In this document: positions 1-8,213 of the stretch, piece by piece
How the letters are laid out: each line of letters starts with the position of its first letter
Position numbering within the stretch: position 1 is the first letter of the stretch
Origin: UBA1479 sp040216635
GTDB taxonomy: Bacteria; Pseudomonadota; Alphaproteobacteria; Rhodospirillales; Casp-alpha2
NCBI GenBank assembly: GCA_040216635.1
Contig: JAVJOU010000026.1
Span: 372,001 to 436,000, forward strand
Length of the DNA: 64,000 nucleotides
Reading direction: 5' to 3'
Program-made: the position numbers and the translations under genes
Notes under the pieces: model-generated
What the model was told of the DNA's origin: nothing
The model's input: only the letters and a program-made list of their open reading frames with translations
The model's database searches: none

Positions 1-845
1 AGGCCTTCCAGGCGGGCGATCTTGCGCGCCGTTTCGATGGCCCGGTCGTTGCCGATCTGCAGAACCTCGTCGATTTCCTTGGTGTCCAGGTTGGGCGGGA
101 TGAACCCGGCGCCGATGCCCTGAATTTTGTGCGGGCCGGGCAGGCCGCCGGACAGGATGGCCGAGTCTTCGGGCTCGACCGCGATGACTTTCAGACCCGG
201 CTTGCGCGGCCGCAGGACATGGGCACAGCCCGTCAGCGTGCCGCCCGTGCCGACGCCGGAAATCAGCACATCGACCTGACCATTGGTATCTTTCCAGATT
301 TCCTCGGCCGTGGTGGTGCGGTGAATTTCGGGATTGGCGGGGTTTTCGAACTGCTGCAGCATGATGGCGCCGGGCGTGCCGTCGACGATTTCACGCGCCC
401 GCTCGATCGCGCCTCGCATGCCCAAGGTCGCGGGCGTCAGTTCCAGCTCCGCCCCCAGCAGATACAGCATCTTGCGCCGCTCCAACGACATGCTTTCCGG
501 CATGGTCAGGATCAGGCGGTAGCCCTTGGCGGCGGCCACGAAGGCCAGGGCGATGCCCGTGTTGCCGGATGTGGGCTCGACCAGGGTCGCCCCCGGTTTG
601 ATCCGGCCCTCGCGTTCGGCGGCTTCGATCATGTTTAGACCGATGCGGTCCTTGACCGAGGCAAGCGGGTTAAAGAATTCGCACTTGCCGATGATGTCGG
701 CGGTAACACCGGCGTCTTCGGCCATGCGTTTCAGGCGGATCAGCGGTGTGGCACCCACCGTATCGACGATGCTGTCGTAGATGCGGCCCCGGAACTCGCC
801 CGAGAATTCGCCGCCGCCTGCCTGGGCGTCCTTCGCCGTGTCCAT
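1..845 (-). CDS. cysK: Cysteine synthase A, 3' part outside window
   Basis: PLP-dependent O-acetylserine sulfhydrylase: makes L-cysteine from O-acetylserine and sulfide in the cytoplasm. The reading frame runs from an ATG at 845 off the left edge, so about 281 residues are present and the C-terminal end is missing. Visible family marks are the PLP lysine motif NPLASVKDR near residue 50, the substrate loop PTSGNTGIA near residue 80 and the phosphate-binding GTGGTLTG near residue 190. A GGAG ribosome site precedes the ATG. It is the last visible gene of the run coaBC-dut-Rrf2 regulator-cysK, 59 bp after the Rrf2 gene, which suggests that the regulator controls cysteine synthesis. A cystathionine beta-synthase-like relative is less likely given the motif set. 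Confidence 0.93.
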   Translation of the reverse strand, partial: MDTAKDAQAGGGEFSGEFRGRIYDSIVDTVGATPLIRLKRMAEDAGVTADIIGKCEFFNPLASVKDRIGLNMIEAAEREGRIKPGATLVEPTSGNTGIALAFVAAAKGYRLILTMPESMSLERRKMLYLLGAELELTPATLGMRGAIERAREIVDGTPGAIMLQQFENPANPEIHRTTTAEEIWKDTNGQVDVLISGVGTGGTLTGCAHVLRPRKPGLKVIAVEPEDSAILSGGLPGPHKIQGIGAGFIPPNLDTKEIDEVLQIGNDRAIETARKIARLEG

Positions 846-904
846 GTTCTGCGTCTCCTCCGCTCAGCCGCCCATCTTGATGCCGGACTTGATAGATGTG
901 GTCT

Positions 905-1360
905 TCAGATCGTGAAGTCCAGGTTTGGCCGTCCTTCGCTTTCGACCCCGGCCTGATTGGCCTTCATGCACAGGTCGTCGATCGACGTTTCGTCCAGGCG
1001 GGCCATGGCGGCCTCGCGCAGTTCGGCCCAAAGGGGGCGGACCACCTGCAGCCCTAGGTCCGAACCCTCGGTCTCATCCAGAACATCGTCCGATCCCTCG
1101 GCCCCGGTGATGACGCGGACGACCTCGCCCACGGTGATGCGGCGCCGTTCGCGCGCCAAGCGGTATCCGCCCTTGGGCCCGCGCACACCGACCAGGATAT
1201 CGGCCTTGACCAGTTGTTGCAGGGCCTGTTCCAGATAGCGCCGGGGAATGCCCTGCCGGCGCGTGATGTCGCGGCTTTGTACGGGCTGTGCGCCCATGTG
1301 ATAGGCCACGTCGAGCACGGCCTCGATGGCGTACAGGGTCTTTTTCGACAAACGCAGCAT
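905..1360 (-). CDS. Rrf2-family transcriptional regulator (CymR/IscR-like)
   Basis: A 151-residue winged-helix DNA-binding protein. The N-terminal half (LSKKTLYAIEAVLDVAYH, then IPRRYLEQALQQLVKA and GVRGPKGGYRLAR) is the classic Rrf2 helix-turn-helix and wing. IscR carries three cluster-binding cysteines near residues 90-105; here only one cysteine is seen, at about residue 130 (IDDLCMKA). An iron-sulfur sensor of the IscR kind is therefore unlikely and a CymR-like role is more plausible. It starts 4 bp after the dut stop and is followed by cysK, so local control of cysteine synthesis is the natural inference. Confidence 0.88.
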   Translation of the reverse strand: MLRLSKKTLYAIEAVLDVAYHMGAQPVQSRDITRRQGIPRRYLEQALQQLVKADILVGVRGPKGGYRLARERRRITVGEVVRVITGAEGSDDVLDETEGSDLGLQVVRPLWAELREAAMARLDETSIDDLCMKANQAGVESEGRPNLDFTI

Positions 1361-1364
1361 GAAT

Positions 1365-1847
1365 TCAGTTTCCCCCCGTCTTCGTCCCGGTTCCCGCTTG
1401 TGTGCCCGTCGACCCGAAGCCGCCGGCCCCCCGTTCGGTGTCGTCCAGATCGTCCCGTTCGTCCCAGGTAATGTGCGTTACCGGGGCGATTACCATCTGG
1501 GCGATGCGCATGCCCGGCTCGACCGTGAAGGCATCCGGCCCCAGGTTGATCAGGATCACCTTGACCTCGCCCCGGTAGTCGGCGTCCACCGTGCCCGGGC
1601 TGTTCAGCACCGTCACCCCGTTTTTGGCCGCCAGGCCCGAACGTGGCCGCACCTGGGCCTCATATCCCCGGGGCAGGGCGATGGCGATGCCCGTGGGCAC
1701 CAGGGCGCGGGCCAGCGGTTCCAGAACCAGGGGTGCATCCACGGCGGCCAAAAGGTCCAGGCCCGCCGCATCCCCGGTCGCATAGGCCGGAAGCGGCAGG
1801 GCCGCCCCATGGGGCAGGCGCGTGACGGAAACAGAAATGTCCGTCAT
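1365..1847 (-). CDS. dut: Deoxyuridine 5'-triphosphate nucleotidohydrolase
   Basis: Homotrimeric dUTPase, hydrolysing dUTP to dUMP and pyrophosphate to keep uracil out of DNA and supply dTMP synthesis. At 160 residues it has the usual length. The five family motifs can be followed: AGLDLLAAVD, the PRSGLAAKNGV loop, the GTVDADYRGE motif that binds the uracil and sugar, RIAQMVIAPV, and the C-terminal glycine-rich arm RGAGGFGSTG that closes over the active site. The ATG overlaps the coaBC stop by 4 bp (ATGA), so the two are translationally coupled. The tail after the arm is a Thr/Gly-rich extension of no obvious function. Confidence 0.97.
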   Translation of the reverse strand: MTDISVSVTRLPHGAALPLPAYATGDAAGLDLLAAVDAPLVLEPLARALVPTGIAIALPRGYEAQVRPRSGLAAKNGVTVLNSPGTVDADYRGEVKVILINLGPDAFTVEPGMRIAQMVIAPVTHITWDERDDLDDTERGAGGFGSTGTQAGTGTKTGGN

Positions 1848-3073
1848 TCGCTGACCGTATCCGTATCAAGGGCTTGGCCCGTGAAATGCCCGGCGATGCG
1901 TGCGGCGAGTTTGCGCCCGACATCGGTCTTGGACAGGGCGGGCCAGTCCTCGACGCCCGCGTCGGTAACCAGATGAACCCGGTTGCTGTCGCCGCCGAAG
2001 GTGCCCGTTTCCGGAGACACGTCGTTGGCGCAAATCCAGTCACAGCCCTTTTTCGCCAGTTTGGCCTGGGCGTGTTCGACGACCTTTTCCGTCTCGGCGG
2101 CGAAACCGACCACCAGGGACGGGCGGGTCCCGGCTTTCGACAGGGCCGCCAGGATGTCGGGGTTTTCGGCAAGGCTCAGGGCCGGAAGGGTGCCGCTGCC
2201 GTCCTTTTTCATTTTTTCGGCCGCCGCGTCCGTGGTGCGCCAATCGGCCACGGCGGCGGCGCAGACGGCGATATCGGCGGGCAGGGCTTCTTCGCAGGCG
2301 GCCAACATGTCGCGCGCCGTCTCCACATGCACCGTGGCGACGCCGATGGGGTCTTTCAGGGCGACCGGTCCGGTCACCAGGGTCACGCGTGCGCCCAATG
2401 CCACCAGGGCCTCGGCGATGGCATGTCCCTGCTTGCCCGATGACCGGTTGGCGATATAGCGCACGGGGTCGATGGGCTCGTGCGTCGGCCCGCTGGTGAC
2501 CAGGGCATGCTTGCCCTGAAGCGGCCGGCCGCCGTTGAAGAATTCGACCAGTGCCTCGCAGATTTCCAAGGGCTCGGACATGCGCCCGGGGCCGAATTCG
2601 CCGCAGGCCATGTCGCCCTCGTCGGGGCCGATCACGGTCACGCCGCGCGATGTCAGGGTGCGGATGTTGGCCTGGGTCGCGGCGTGCTGCCACATGCGCA
2701 CGTTCATGGCGGGGGCGACGATCACGGGCTTGTCCGTGGCCAGCAAGGCCGTGGTTGCCAGGTCCGATGCCAGGCCCTGGGCCATCTTTGCCAGGATGTC
2801 GGCGGTGGCGGGGGCGACCAGGATGACGTCGGCGTCGCGCGACAGCTGGATATGGCCCATTTCCTGCTCGTCCGTCAGATCGAACAGATCCTGATAAACC
2901 TTGTCGCCGGAGACAGCCCCCAGGGCCAAGGGGGTCACGAACTGCGCGCCGCCCGATGTCAGCATGCAGCGCACCTGGGCCCCCCGTTCGCGCAGGCGGC
3001 GGACCAGATCGGGCGTCTTATAGGCGGCGATGCCGCCCGTGACGATCAACAGGATGCGTTTTCCGGTGAGCAT
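1844..3073 (-). CDS. coaBC: Bifunctional phosphopantothenoylcysteine decarboxylase / phosphopantothenate-cysteine ligase
   Basis: Two steps of coenzyme A synthesis in one protein: CTP-dependent coupling of cysteine to 4'-phosphopantothenate (CoaB, C-terminal half) and FMN-dependent decarboxylation to 4'-phosphopantetheine (CoaC, N-terminal half). The N-terminus RILLIVTGGIAAYK is the flavoprotein signature. PAMNVRMWQ and the ACGEFGPGRM loop, with the catalytic cysteine, follow near residues 120-165. The CoaB half begins around TSGPTHEPIDPVRYI and includes NRSSGKQG. I chose the ATG at 3073 (409 residues) rather than one 20 codons upstream because the family normally starts just before RILLIVTGG. 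The gene is first in the unit with dut, which it overlaps by 4 bp. Confidence 0.96.
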   Translation of the reverse strand: MLTGKRILLIVTGGIAAYKTPDLVRRLRERGAQVRCMLTSGGAQFVTPLALGAVSGDKVYQDLFDLTDEQEMGHIQLSRDADVILVAPATADILAKMAQGLASDLATTALLATDKPVIVAPAMNVRMWQHAATQANIRTLTSRGVTVIGPDEGDMACGEFGPGRMSEPLEICEALVEFFNGGRPLQGKHALVTSGPTHEPIDPVRYIANRSSGKQGHAIAEALVALGARVTLVTGPVALKDPIGVATVHVETARDMLAACEEALPADIAVCAAAVADWRTTDAAAEKMKKDGSGTLPALSLAENPDILAALSKAGTRPSLVVGFAAETEKVVEHAQAKLAKKGCDWICANDVSPETGTFGGDSNRVHLVTDAGVEDWPALSKTDVGRKLAARIAGHFTGQALDTDTVSE

Positions 3074-3221
3074 GTCCCTGATTTTCCACCTGAAGCCGGG
3101 CGCCGCGGCCCTTGAAAACAAGTTCGTAAGCAAAAATACGCAGAGAATGTGTACTTAAAGTAAATTTACCCCCCGGGCAAGGCCGGGTGCGGCGTTATGG
3201 TTCAAGGGGTGCGGGTGGTCT

Positions 3222-4763
3222 TCAGGACATCAGATTGTAGATAAAAATCACCGCCAGGACCGCGACCACGGCCCAAAGCACGACCGGCGTGCGGGGCTTG
3301 TCCTCGCCGTCGCGCAGCAGGCGCACGGTTTCCGGGTCCAGGGTCAGGCGGCCTTCGGCCAGGCGCCTTGCGCCGATTTCCAGGTCTTCCATGACATGGG
3401 GCAGGCGTTCCGCCGCCTGGGCCAGGCCCTGCATGGTGTCCATGATCTTGGCTTCGGGCCCCAGGTTGGCGCGCATCCAGTCCTCGATCAGGGGGCGGGC
3501 CAGAACCCACATGTTGGTGTCGGGGTACAGCCTGCGGCTGACGCCCTCGGCGGTCAGCATGGTTTTCTGTAACAGCAGCAATTGCGGCTGCGCTTCCATC
3601 GCAAAGGTTTCCGTGACCTGGAACAGCTGGCCCAGCAGGCGTCCGACGGAAATTTCGTTCTGCGGTTTATCCAAAATCGGCTCGGCGATGGAACGGCATG
3701 CCTGGGTGAAGGCATCGACGGATTTATGGCGCGGCACCCATCCGGCTTCGAAGTGGACTTCGGCGGCGCGGCGGTAATCGCGGGTCAGGAAGCCCAGCAG
3801 CATTTCGCCCAGGGTGCGGCGGGTCTTCTTGTCGACCCGGCCCATGATGCCGAAGTCGACGGCGCCGATCGCCCCGTCTTCCAGCACGAACAGGTTGCCC
3901 GGGTGCAGGTCCGCATGGAAAAAGCCGTCGCGGAACACCTGGTTGAAAAATGCCCGGGCGGCGTTTTCGACCACGGTTTTGGGGTCGATTCCGGCCTTGA
4001 TGACGGCGTCGCGGTCACCGATGGGCAGGCCCTTGATGCGTCCCGTGGTCAGCACGCGGGCCCCCGTGCGGGCCCAATCGACGGGCGGCACGATGAAGGT
4101 CGCGTCGCCCGCGAAATTGTCGGCCATTTCGGCGGCGGCGGCGGCTTCGAACCGCAGGTCCATTTCCATTTCGACCGATTGGGCGATGGTTTCCACGACT
4201 TCGCGCGGTTTCAGGCGTTTCAGGTCGGGCCGGGCGCGTTCCATCACCCGGGCGGCCCAGCGGAACAGGTCCAAATCACGGCGGAAGCGGGTTTCGATGC
4301 CCGGGCGCAGGATTTTGACGGCGACCTGCTCGCCCTCGGTCGTTTCGGCGAAATGCACCTGGGCGATGGAGGCCGCGGCCACGGGGGTGTCATCGAAGGT
4401 GCTGAACAATTCTTCCAGAGGGACCTGAAATTCCTGTTCCAGGGCCTCGCGGGCGGCGTCGCCCGAAAAAGGCGGCAGGTCGTCCTGCAACAGGGCCAGA
4501 TCCTCGGCGATTTCCTCGCCCAATAGGTCCGGGCGGGTGGACAGGGCCTGCCCCAGCTTGATGAAGCTTGGGCCGGCTTCGCTCAAAGCCCGGGCCAGCC
4601 GTTCGCCCGGGCGGCCCGGGACCGAGCGCTTGGACAGCAGCTTGGCGGCCTTGGCCACGGCCGGGGCCACGCCCAGGTCTTCCAGGGGGAACAGGGCGTC
4701 GTGGCGCGCCAGAAGGCGGGCGATGGCGAACAGGCGCCAGAGGTTGCCGAGGGATCCGCTCAT
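3222..4763 (-). CDS. ubiB: ABC1/ADCK-type kinase-like protein of ubiquinone synthesis
   Basis: UbiB supports ubiquinone synthesis, probably as a membrane-bound atypical kinase/ATPase acting on lipid intermediates rather than as a hydroxylase. The 513-residue protein has the KxGQ motif (FIKLGQALSTRPDLL, near residue 65), the AAASIAQVH alanine-rich loop, a VAVKILRPGIE lysine, the HADLHPGNLFVLEDG catalytic loop and VDFGIMGR in place of DFG. A membrane helix occupies the C-terminus (VVLWAVVAVLAVIFIY), as expected. It begins 26 bp after the ubiE stop and is probably cotranscribed with it. Confidence 0.94.
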   Translation of the reverse strand: MSGSLGNLWRLFAIARLLARHDALFPLEDLGVAPAVAKAAKLLSKRSVPGRPGERLARALSEAGPSFIKLGQALSTRPDLLGEEIAEDLALLQDDLPPFSGDAAREALEQEFQVPLEELFSTFDDTPVAAASIAQVHFAETTEGEQVAVKILRPGIETRFRRDLDLFRWAARVMERARPDLKRLKPREVVETIAQSVEMEMDLRFEAAAAAEMADNFAGDATFIVPPVDWARTGARVLTTGRIKGLPIGDRDAVIKAGIDPKTVVENAARAFFNQVFRDGFFHADLHPGNLFVLEDGAIGAVDFGIMGRVDKKTRRTLGEMLLGFLTRDYRRAAEVHFEAGWVPRHKSVDAFTQACRSIAEPILDKPQNEISVGRLLGQLFQVTETFAMEAQPQLLLLQKTMLTAEGVSRRLYPDTNMWVLARPLIEDWMRANLGPEAKIMDTMQGLAQAAERLPHVMEDLEIGARRLAEGRLTLDPETVRLLRDGEDKPRTPVVLWAVVAVLAVIFIYNLMS

Positions 4764-4789
4764 GTCTGTTTCGTCTCTATGGGCTTAAG

Positions 4790-5602
4790 TTAGGTGCGCC
4801 AGGCGGAATGCAGCGCCGCGATGCCGCCCGAAAGGTTGCGGTAGGCGGGGCGCGACAGGCCGGCTTGGCCGATCATGGTTTTGAATTCGTCCTGGGGGGG
4901 AAAGCGGCGGATGCTTTCGGCAAGGTACTGATAGGACGCGCGGTCGCCCGCGATCTTTTCCCCCAGCACGGGCAGAACGTCGAACGACCAGCGGTCATAC
5001 ATGTCGTCCAACAAGGGCAGCACGACCCTGGAAAATTCCAGGCACAGGAACCGGCCGCCCGGCTTCAACACGCGGTGCGCCTCGGCCAGGGCCCGTTCGG
5101 GATGGGTCACGTTGCGGATGCAGAACGCGATGGTATAGGCATCGAACGAATTGTCGGGAAAGGGCAGGGCTTCCGCGTCGCCGGTGACCCAATCGATGCC
5201 GCCGTCTTCGATGCCCTTCAGTTGGCCCTTGTCGATGGCGCGGGCCTGGCCGACGCGCAGCATTTCCTCGTTGATGTCGCAGACCGTGACCGCCCCGCCG
5301 CCGCGTGCCTGAAAGCGAAAGGCGATGTCGCCCGTGCCGCCGCCCACGTCCAGCAGGGACTGACCCGGCCGGGGGCGCAGCCAGTCCATCATGGCGGCCT
5401 TCCACAGACGGTGAATGCCGAGCGACATCAGATCGTTCATCAGATCGTACTTGGAGGCCACGCTGTCGAACACGTCGCGGACCATGCCGGCCTTTTCGTC
5501 TTCGGCGACCTCGCGGAAGCCGAAATGCGTGGTGCCGGGCGCGCTGTTCACGGGGGCGGATGTGTCCGCCTTTTCAGGGGTTTCGGGCGTGTCTTTATTC
5601 AT
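4790..5602 (-). CDS. ubiE: Ubiquinone/menaquinone C-methyltransferase
   Basis: SAM-dependent methyltransferase for the C-methylation step of ubiquinone (and, where present, menaquinone) synthesis. The sequence shows HFGFREV near the start, the FDSVASKYDLMNDLMSLGIH signature, SAM motif I LLDVGGGTGDIAF and the family pattern FCIRNVTHPERALAEAHRVL. I used the ATG at 5602 (270 residues). The frame stays open far upstream but that part is low-complexity and lies across the mutM start. ubiB follows by 26 bp, and mutM diverges from 5685, so the 80-bp gap must hold promoters for both directions. Confidence 0.96.
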   Translation of the reverse strand: MNKDTPETPEKADTSAPVNSAPGTTHFGFREVAEDEKAGMVRDVFDSVASKYDLMNDLMSLGIHRLWKAAMMDWLRPRPGQSLLDVGGGTGDIAFRFQARGGGAVTVCDINEEMLRVGQARAIDKGQLKGIEDGGIDWVTGDAEALPFPDNSFDAYTIAFCIRNVTHPERALAEAHRVLKPGGRFLCLEFSRVVLPLLDDMYDRWSFDVLPVLGEKIAGDRASYQYLAESIRRFPPQDEFKTMIGQAGLSRPAYRNLSGGIAALHSAWRT

Positions 5603-5684
5603 GGCGATGGAACATAGCCTAATGGGCCGGGACAGGCTACGTTCCTGCGACCCGCATGCCGCGTTGTGGAGCCCGTCTTGATCC

Positions 5685-6515
5685 ATGCCTGAATTACCCG
5701 AAGTCGAAACCGTCCGCCGGGGCCTGATCCCGGCCATGCAGGGCCGCAGGCTGGACGCCGTGATCCCGCGCCGGCCCGACCTGCGCTTTCCTTTGCCCGA
5801 CGGCTTCGGCCAGCGCCTGACGGGCCGCACGGTCACGGATATCCGACGCCGTGCCAAGTTCCTGATTTTCGATCTGGACGGCCCCGACGTGCTGATCGCC
5901 CATCTGGGCATGTCGGGCAGTTTTCGTCTGGGCAAGACGGCCTTTCCGGAAGAAAAGCACGACCATGTGATCTTCAAGATGTCGGGCGGCGGCGAAGCCC
6001 ATTACAACGATCCCCGGCGCTTCGGTTTCATGGATATCTGGGCGGCGGCGGACCTGGCGTCCTATCCCATGCTGGCCAAGCTGGGGCCGGAACCGCTCGA
6101 CGACGATGCCTTCAACGGTGCCGCATTGGCGGCGCGGCTCAAGGGCCGGAAGACATCGATCAAGGTCGCCCTGCTGGATCAGAAGGTCGTGGCCGGCGTG
6201 GGCAACATCTATGCCTGCGAAGCCTTGTACCGGTCGGGCATTTCGCCCAAGCGGTCGGCCCATACGGTGCAGGGCGGCCGCGCCGACAAACTGGCGGCGG
6301 CGGTCAAGGCGGTTCTTCAGGATGCCATCAAGTCGGGCGGGTCCAGCCTGCGCGACCATATCCGCCCCGATGGCGAACTGGGATATTTCCAGCATTCCTT
6401 CGACGTCTACGAGCGGGCGGGCGAAGCCTGCCGCCATGACGGCTGCGGCGGGCCGGTCCAGCAGATTCCCCAGGGCGGGCGGTCGACTTTCTTCTGTCCT
6501 CGCTGCCAGAGGTAA
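5685..6515 (+). CDS. mutM: Formamidopyrimidine-DNA glycosylase
   Basis: Base-excision repair glycosylase/AP lyase that removes 8-oxoguanine and formamidopyrimidines. The mature N-terminus PELPEVETVRRGL provides the catalytic proline 2 and glutamate 3. RRAKFLIF carries the conserved lysine near residue 58, and KVALLDQKVVAGVGNIYACE is the helix-two-turn-helix. The C-terminus has a zinc finger of the form C-x4-C-x16-C-x2-C (CRHDGC ... FFCPRCQR). At 276 residues it has the normal length. It is divergent from ubiE and followed 14 bp later by a small exported protein gene. Confidence 0.97.
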   Translation: MPELPEVETVRRGLIPAMQGRRLDAVIPRRPDLRFPLPDGFGQRLTGRTVTDIRRRAKFLIFDLDGPDVLIAHLGMSGSFRLGKTAFPEEKHDHVIFKMSGGGEAHYNDPRRFGFMDIWAAADLASYPMLAKLGPEPLDDDAFNGAALAARLKGRKTSIKVALLDQKVVAGVGNIYACEALYRSGISPKRSAHTVQGGRADKLAAAVKAVLQDAIKSGGSSLRDHIRPDGELGYFQHSFDVYERAGEACRHDGCGGPVQQIPQGGRSTFFCPRCQR

Positions 6516-6529
6516 GGTATCACCGGGCC

Positions 6530-6907
6530 ATGACCCAGTTGACCCGCCCCCTGTCGGCCCGGCTCTATCCGGCCATCGTTGCCGCCGTTCTGTGGCTGGC
6601 GGCACTGCCTGCCCTGGCCCAGTTCGTCGGCGGGATCGAAGATCTGCCCCTGATGCCGGGCCTGACCGATATTCCCGACGCCGGGGTGGTGTTCGAGACC
6701 CCGGCCGGGCGCATTGTCGAGGCCCAGGCGCTCACGGGGGCCAAGGGGCGGGAGGCGGTGCTCGATTTCTATGACGCCACCCTGCCGCAGTTGGGCTGGA
6801 CCAAGGTCAAACGCGGCCAATACAGCCGCGAAGGGGAAACATTGATCCTGGAATTCCCGGAAGGTCCCGTGCCTTCCGTGCGGTTCCGACTTGCCCCGGG
6901 GGGCTGA
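6530..6907 (+). CDS. Small exported protein of unknown function
   Basis: I do not recognise a family. The 125-residue product begins with a signal peptide: LYPAIVAAVLWLAALP is the hydrophobic core and ALA-Q the likely cleavage near residue 30. The rest is a soluble domain of about 95 residues with an alternating pattern (GVVFETPAGRIVEAQAL, then FYDATLPQLGW and YSREGETLILEF) suggesting a small alpha-beta fold in the periplasm. It lies 14 bp after mutM and 55 bp before the enoyl-CoA hydratase and may share their transcript. No cysteine is available for lipidation after the signal. Confidence 0.75.
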   Translation: MTQLTRPLSARLYPAIVAAVLWLAALPALAQFVGGIEDLPLMPGLTDIPDAGVVFETPAGRIVEAQALTGAKGREAVLDFYDATLPQLGWTKVKRGQYSREGETLILEFPEGPVPSVRFRLAPGG

Positions 6908-6962
6908 CCCCGCCCCCGGCCGCGCTCACGCAATTTACGATACAGATACGGACGCAATACCC

Positions 6963-7739
6963 ATGGCTTACGAAAACATCATTGTCGAAACCCGCGATGC
7001 CGTCGGGCTGATCACGCTTAACCGGCCCAAGGCGCTGAACGCGTTGAACAAGGCCCTGGTCGCCGAAATGCGCGATGCCCTGGACGCCTTCGAAGCCGAC
7101 GACGCGATCGGCGCGATCGTCGTCACCGGCTCGGAAAAGGCCTTTGCCGCCGGTGCCGACATCAAGGAAATGCAGGGCCAAAGCTGGATGGACGCCTATC
7201 AAAGCGATTTCATCACCAAGGATTGGGAACGCATCGCTACCTGTCGCAAGCCGGTGATCGCCGCCGTGGCGGGTTATGCGCTGGGCGGCGGCTGCGAGGT
7301 CGCGATGATGTGCGATCTGATCATCGCCGCCGACACCGCCAAGTTCGGTCAGCCGGAAATCACCATCGGCACCATCCCGGGCGCCGGCGGCACGCAGCGC
7401 CTGACCCGCGCCGTGGGCAAGGCCAAGGCCATGGAAATGTGCCTGACGGGCCGCATGATGGATGCGGAAGAAGCCGAACGTGCGGGCCTGGTCGCGCGCA
7501 TCGTGCCGGCGGCCGATCTGGTGGAAGACGCCATCAAGACGGCGGCCACCATCGCCGGCATGTCCCGACCCATTTCCATGCTGGCCAAGGAAGCGGTCAA
7601 CCGGGCGTTCGAGACGACCCTTTCCGAAGGCGTGCGGTTCGAACGGCGCATGTTCCACGCGACCTTCGGGACGGAAGATCAGAAGGAAGGCATGGCCGCC
7701 TTCGCCGACAAGCGGAAGCCCGAATTCAAGAACCGGTGA
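6963..7739 (+). CDS. Enoyl-CoA hydratase (crotonase family)
   Basis: Hydrates trans-2-enoyl-CoA to 3-hydroxyacyl-CoA in beta-oxidation. The 258-residue protein has the oxyanion-hole segment FAAGADIKEM and the AGYALGGGCEVAMMCD stretch. The two catalytic glutamates sit in GQPEITIGTIPGAGGTQRL: one in PEI, the other about 20 residues on, in the segment around MEMCLTGRMMDAEEAE. This closely follows the short-chain hydratase (EchA/mitochondrial ECHS1) pattern. The start is the ATG at 6963, giving the typical MAYENIIVET opening. rpsT follows after 148 bp with its own promoter. Confidence 0.93.
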   Translation: MAYENIIVETRDAVGLITLNRPKALNALNKALVAEMRDALDAFEADDAIGAIVVTGSEKAFAAGADIKEMQGQSWMDAYQSDFITKDWERIATCRKPVIAAVAGYALGGGCEVAMMCDLIIAADTAKFGQPEITIGTIPGAGGTQRLTRAVGKAKAMEMCLTGRMMDAEEAERAGLVARIVPAADLVEDAIKTAATIAGMSRPISMLAKEAVNRAFETTLSEGVRFERRMFHATFGTEDQKEGMAAFADKRKPEFKNR

Positions 7740-7816
7740 CGGCCGTCTGACGACCGGCGGGTCCGGGCTCCCGGGCGGGCCCGGACGGCCCGTGTTTCGG
7801 GGGCCGTTTTCCGGGC

Positions 7817-7845
7817 TTGACGTTGCCCCGGCCCCCCGATATAAC
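7817..7845 (+). promoter_or_regulatory. Sigma-70-type promoter for rpsT
   Basis: TTGACG at 7817-7822 and TATAAC at 7840-7845 are separated by exactly 17 bp, each one base from consensus. The rpsT start codon lies about 43 bp downstream of the -10, a reasonable leader for a ribosomal protein gene. Confidence 0.75.
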
Positions 7846-7887
7846 CGCGCCTTCCTCTTACAGACCCATAGTGAAAAGGGTGTCCAG

Positions 7888-8154
7888 ATGGCACATCATG
7901 CCTCGGCAAAGAAACGTATTCGCCAGACCGAACGGCGCACTGAAATCAACCGCACGCGCCTGAGCGCCGTGCGCACCTCGATCCGCAAGGTCGAGGCCGC
8001 CATCGAAGGCGGCGATCAGGCCGCCGCGAAGGAAGCCTTGAAGCAGGCGGAGCCGCTGATCGCGCGCAGCGCGCAGAAGGGTGTCCTGCACACCAGCATG
8101 GCGTCGCGCAAGCTCTCGCGTCTGGTCAAACGAATCAAGGGCATGGCCGCCTAA
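7888..8154 (+). CDS. rpsT: 30S ribosomal protein S20
   Basis: Small-subunit protein that binds 16S rRNA. The 88-residue lysine/arginine-rich product begins MAHHASAKKRIRQTERR, a canonical S20 opening, and has the conserved KGVLHTSMASRKLSRLVKRI near the C-terminus. The ATG at 7888 was chosen over a much longer open frame because S20 is about 88 residues and a promoter sits just upstream. A strong intrinsic terminator follows 29 bp after the stop. rpsT next to dnaA is a familiar arrangement in Rhodospirillales. Confidence 0.98.
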   Translation: MAHHASAKKRIRQTERRTEINRTRLSAVRTSIRKVEAAIEGGDQAAAKEALKQAEPLIARSAQKGVLHTSMASRKLSRLVKRIKGMAA

Positions 8155-8183
8155 CGCCTGTCTCTGACCGCTTTCGAGTTTCG

Positions 8184-8213
8184 AAAAGGCCGTGCAGCAG
8201 CACGGCCTTTTTC
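8184..8213 (+). terminator. Intrinsic terminator of rpsT
   Basis: Perfect 8-bp arms GGCCGTGC (8188-8195) and GCACGGCC (8200-8207) around an AGCA loop, preceded by four A and followed by five T. This is a textbook rho-independent terminator and separates rpsT from the dnaA leader. Confidence 0.92.
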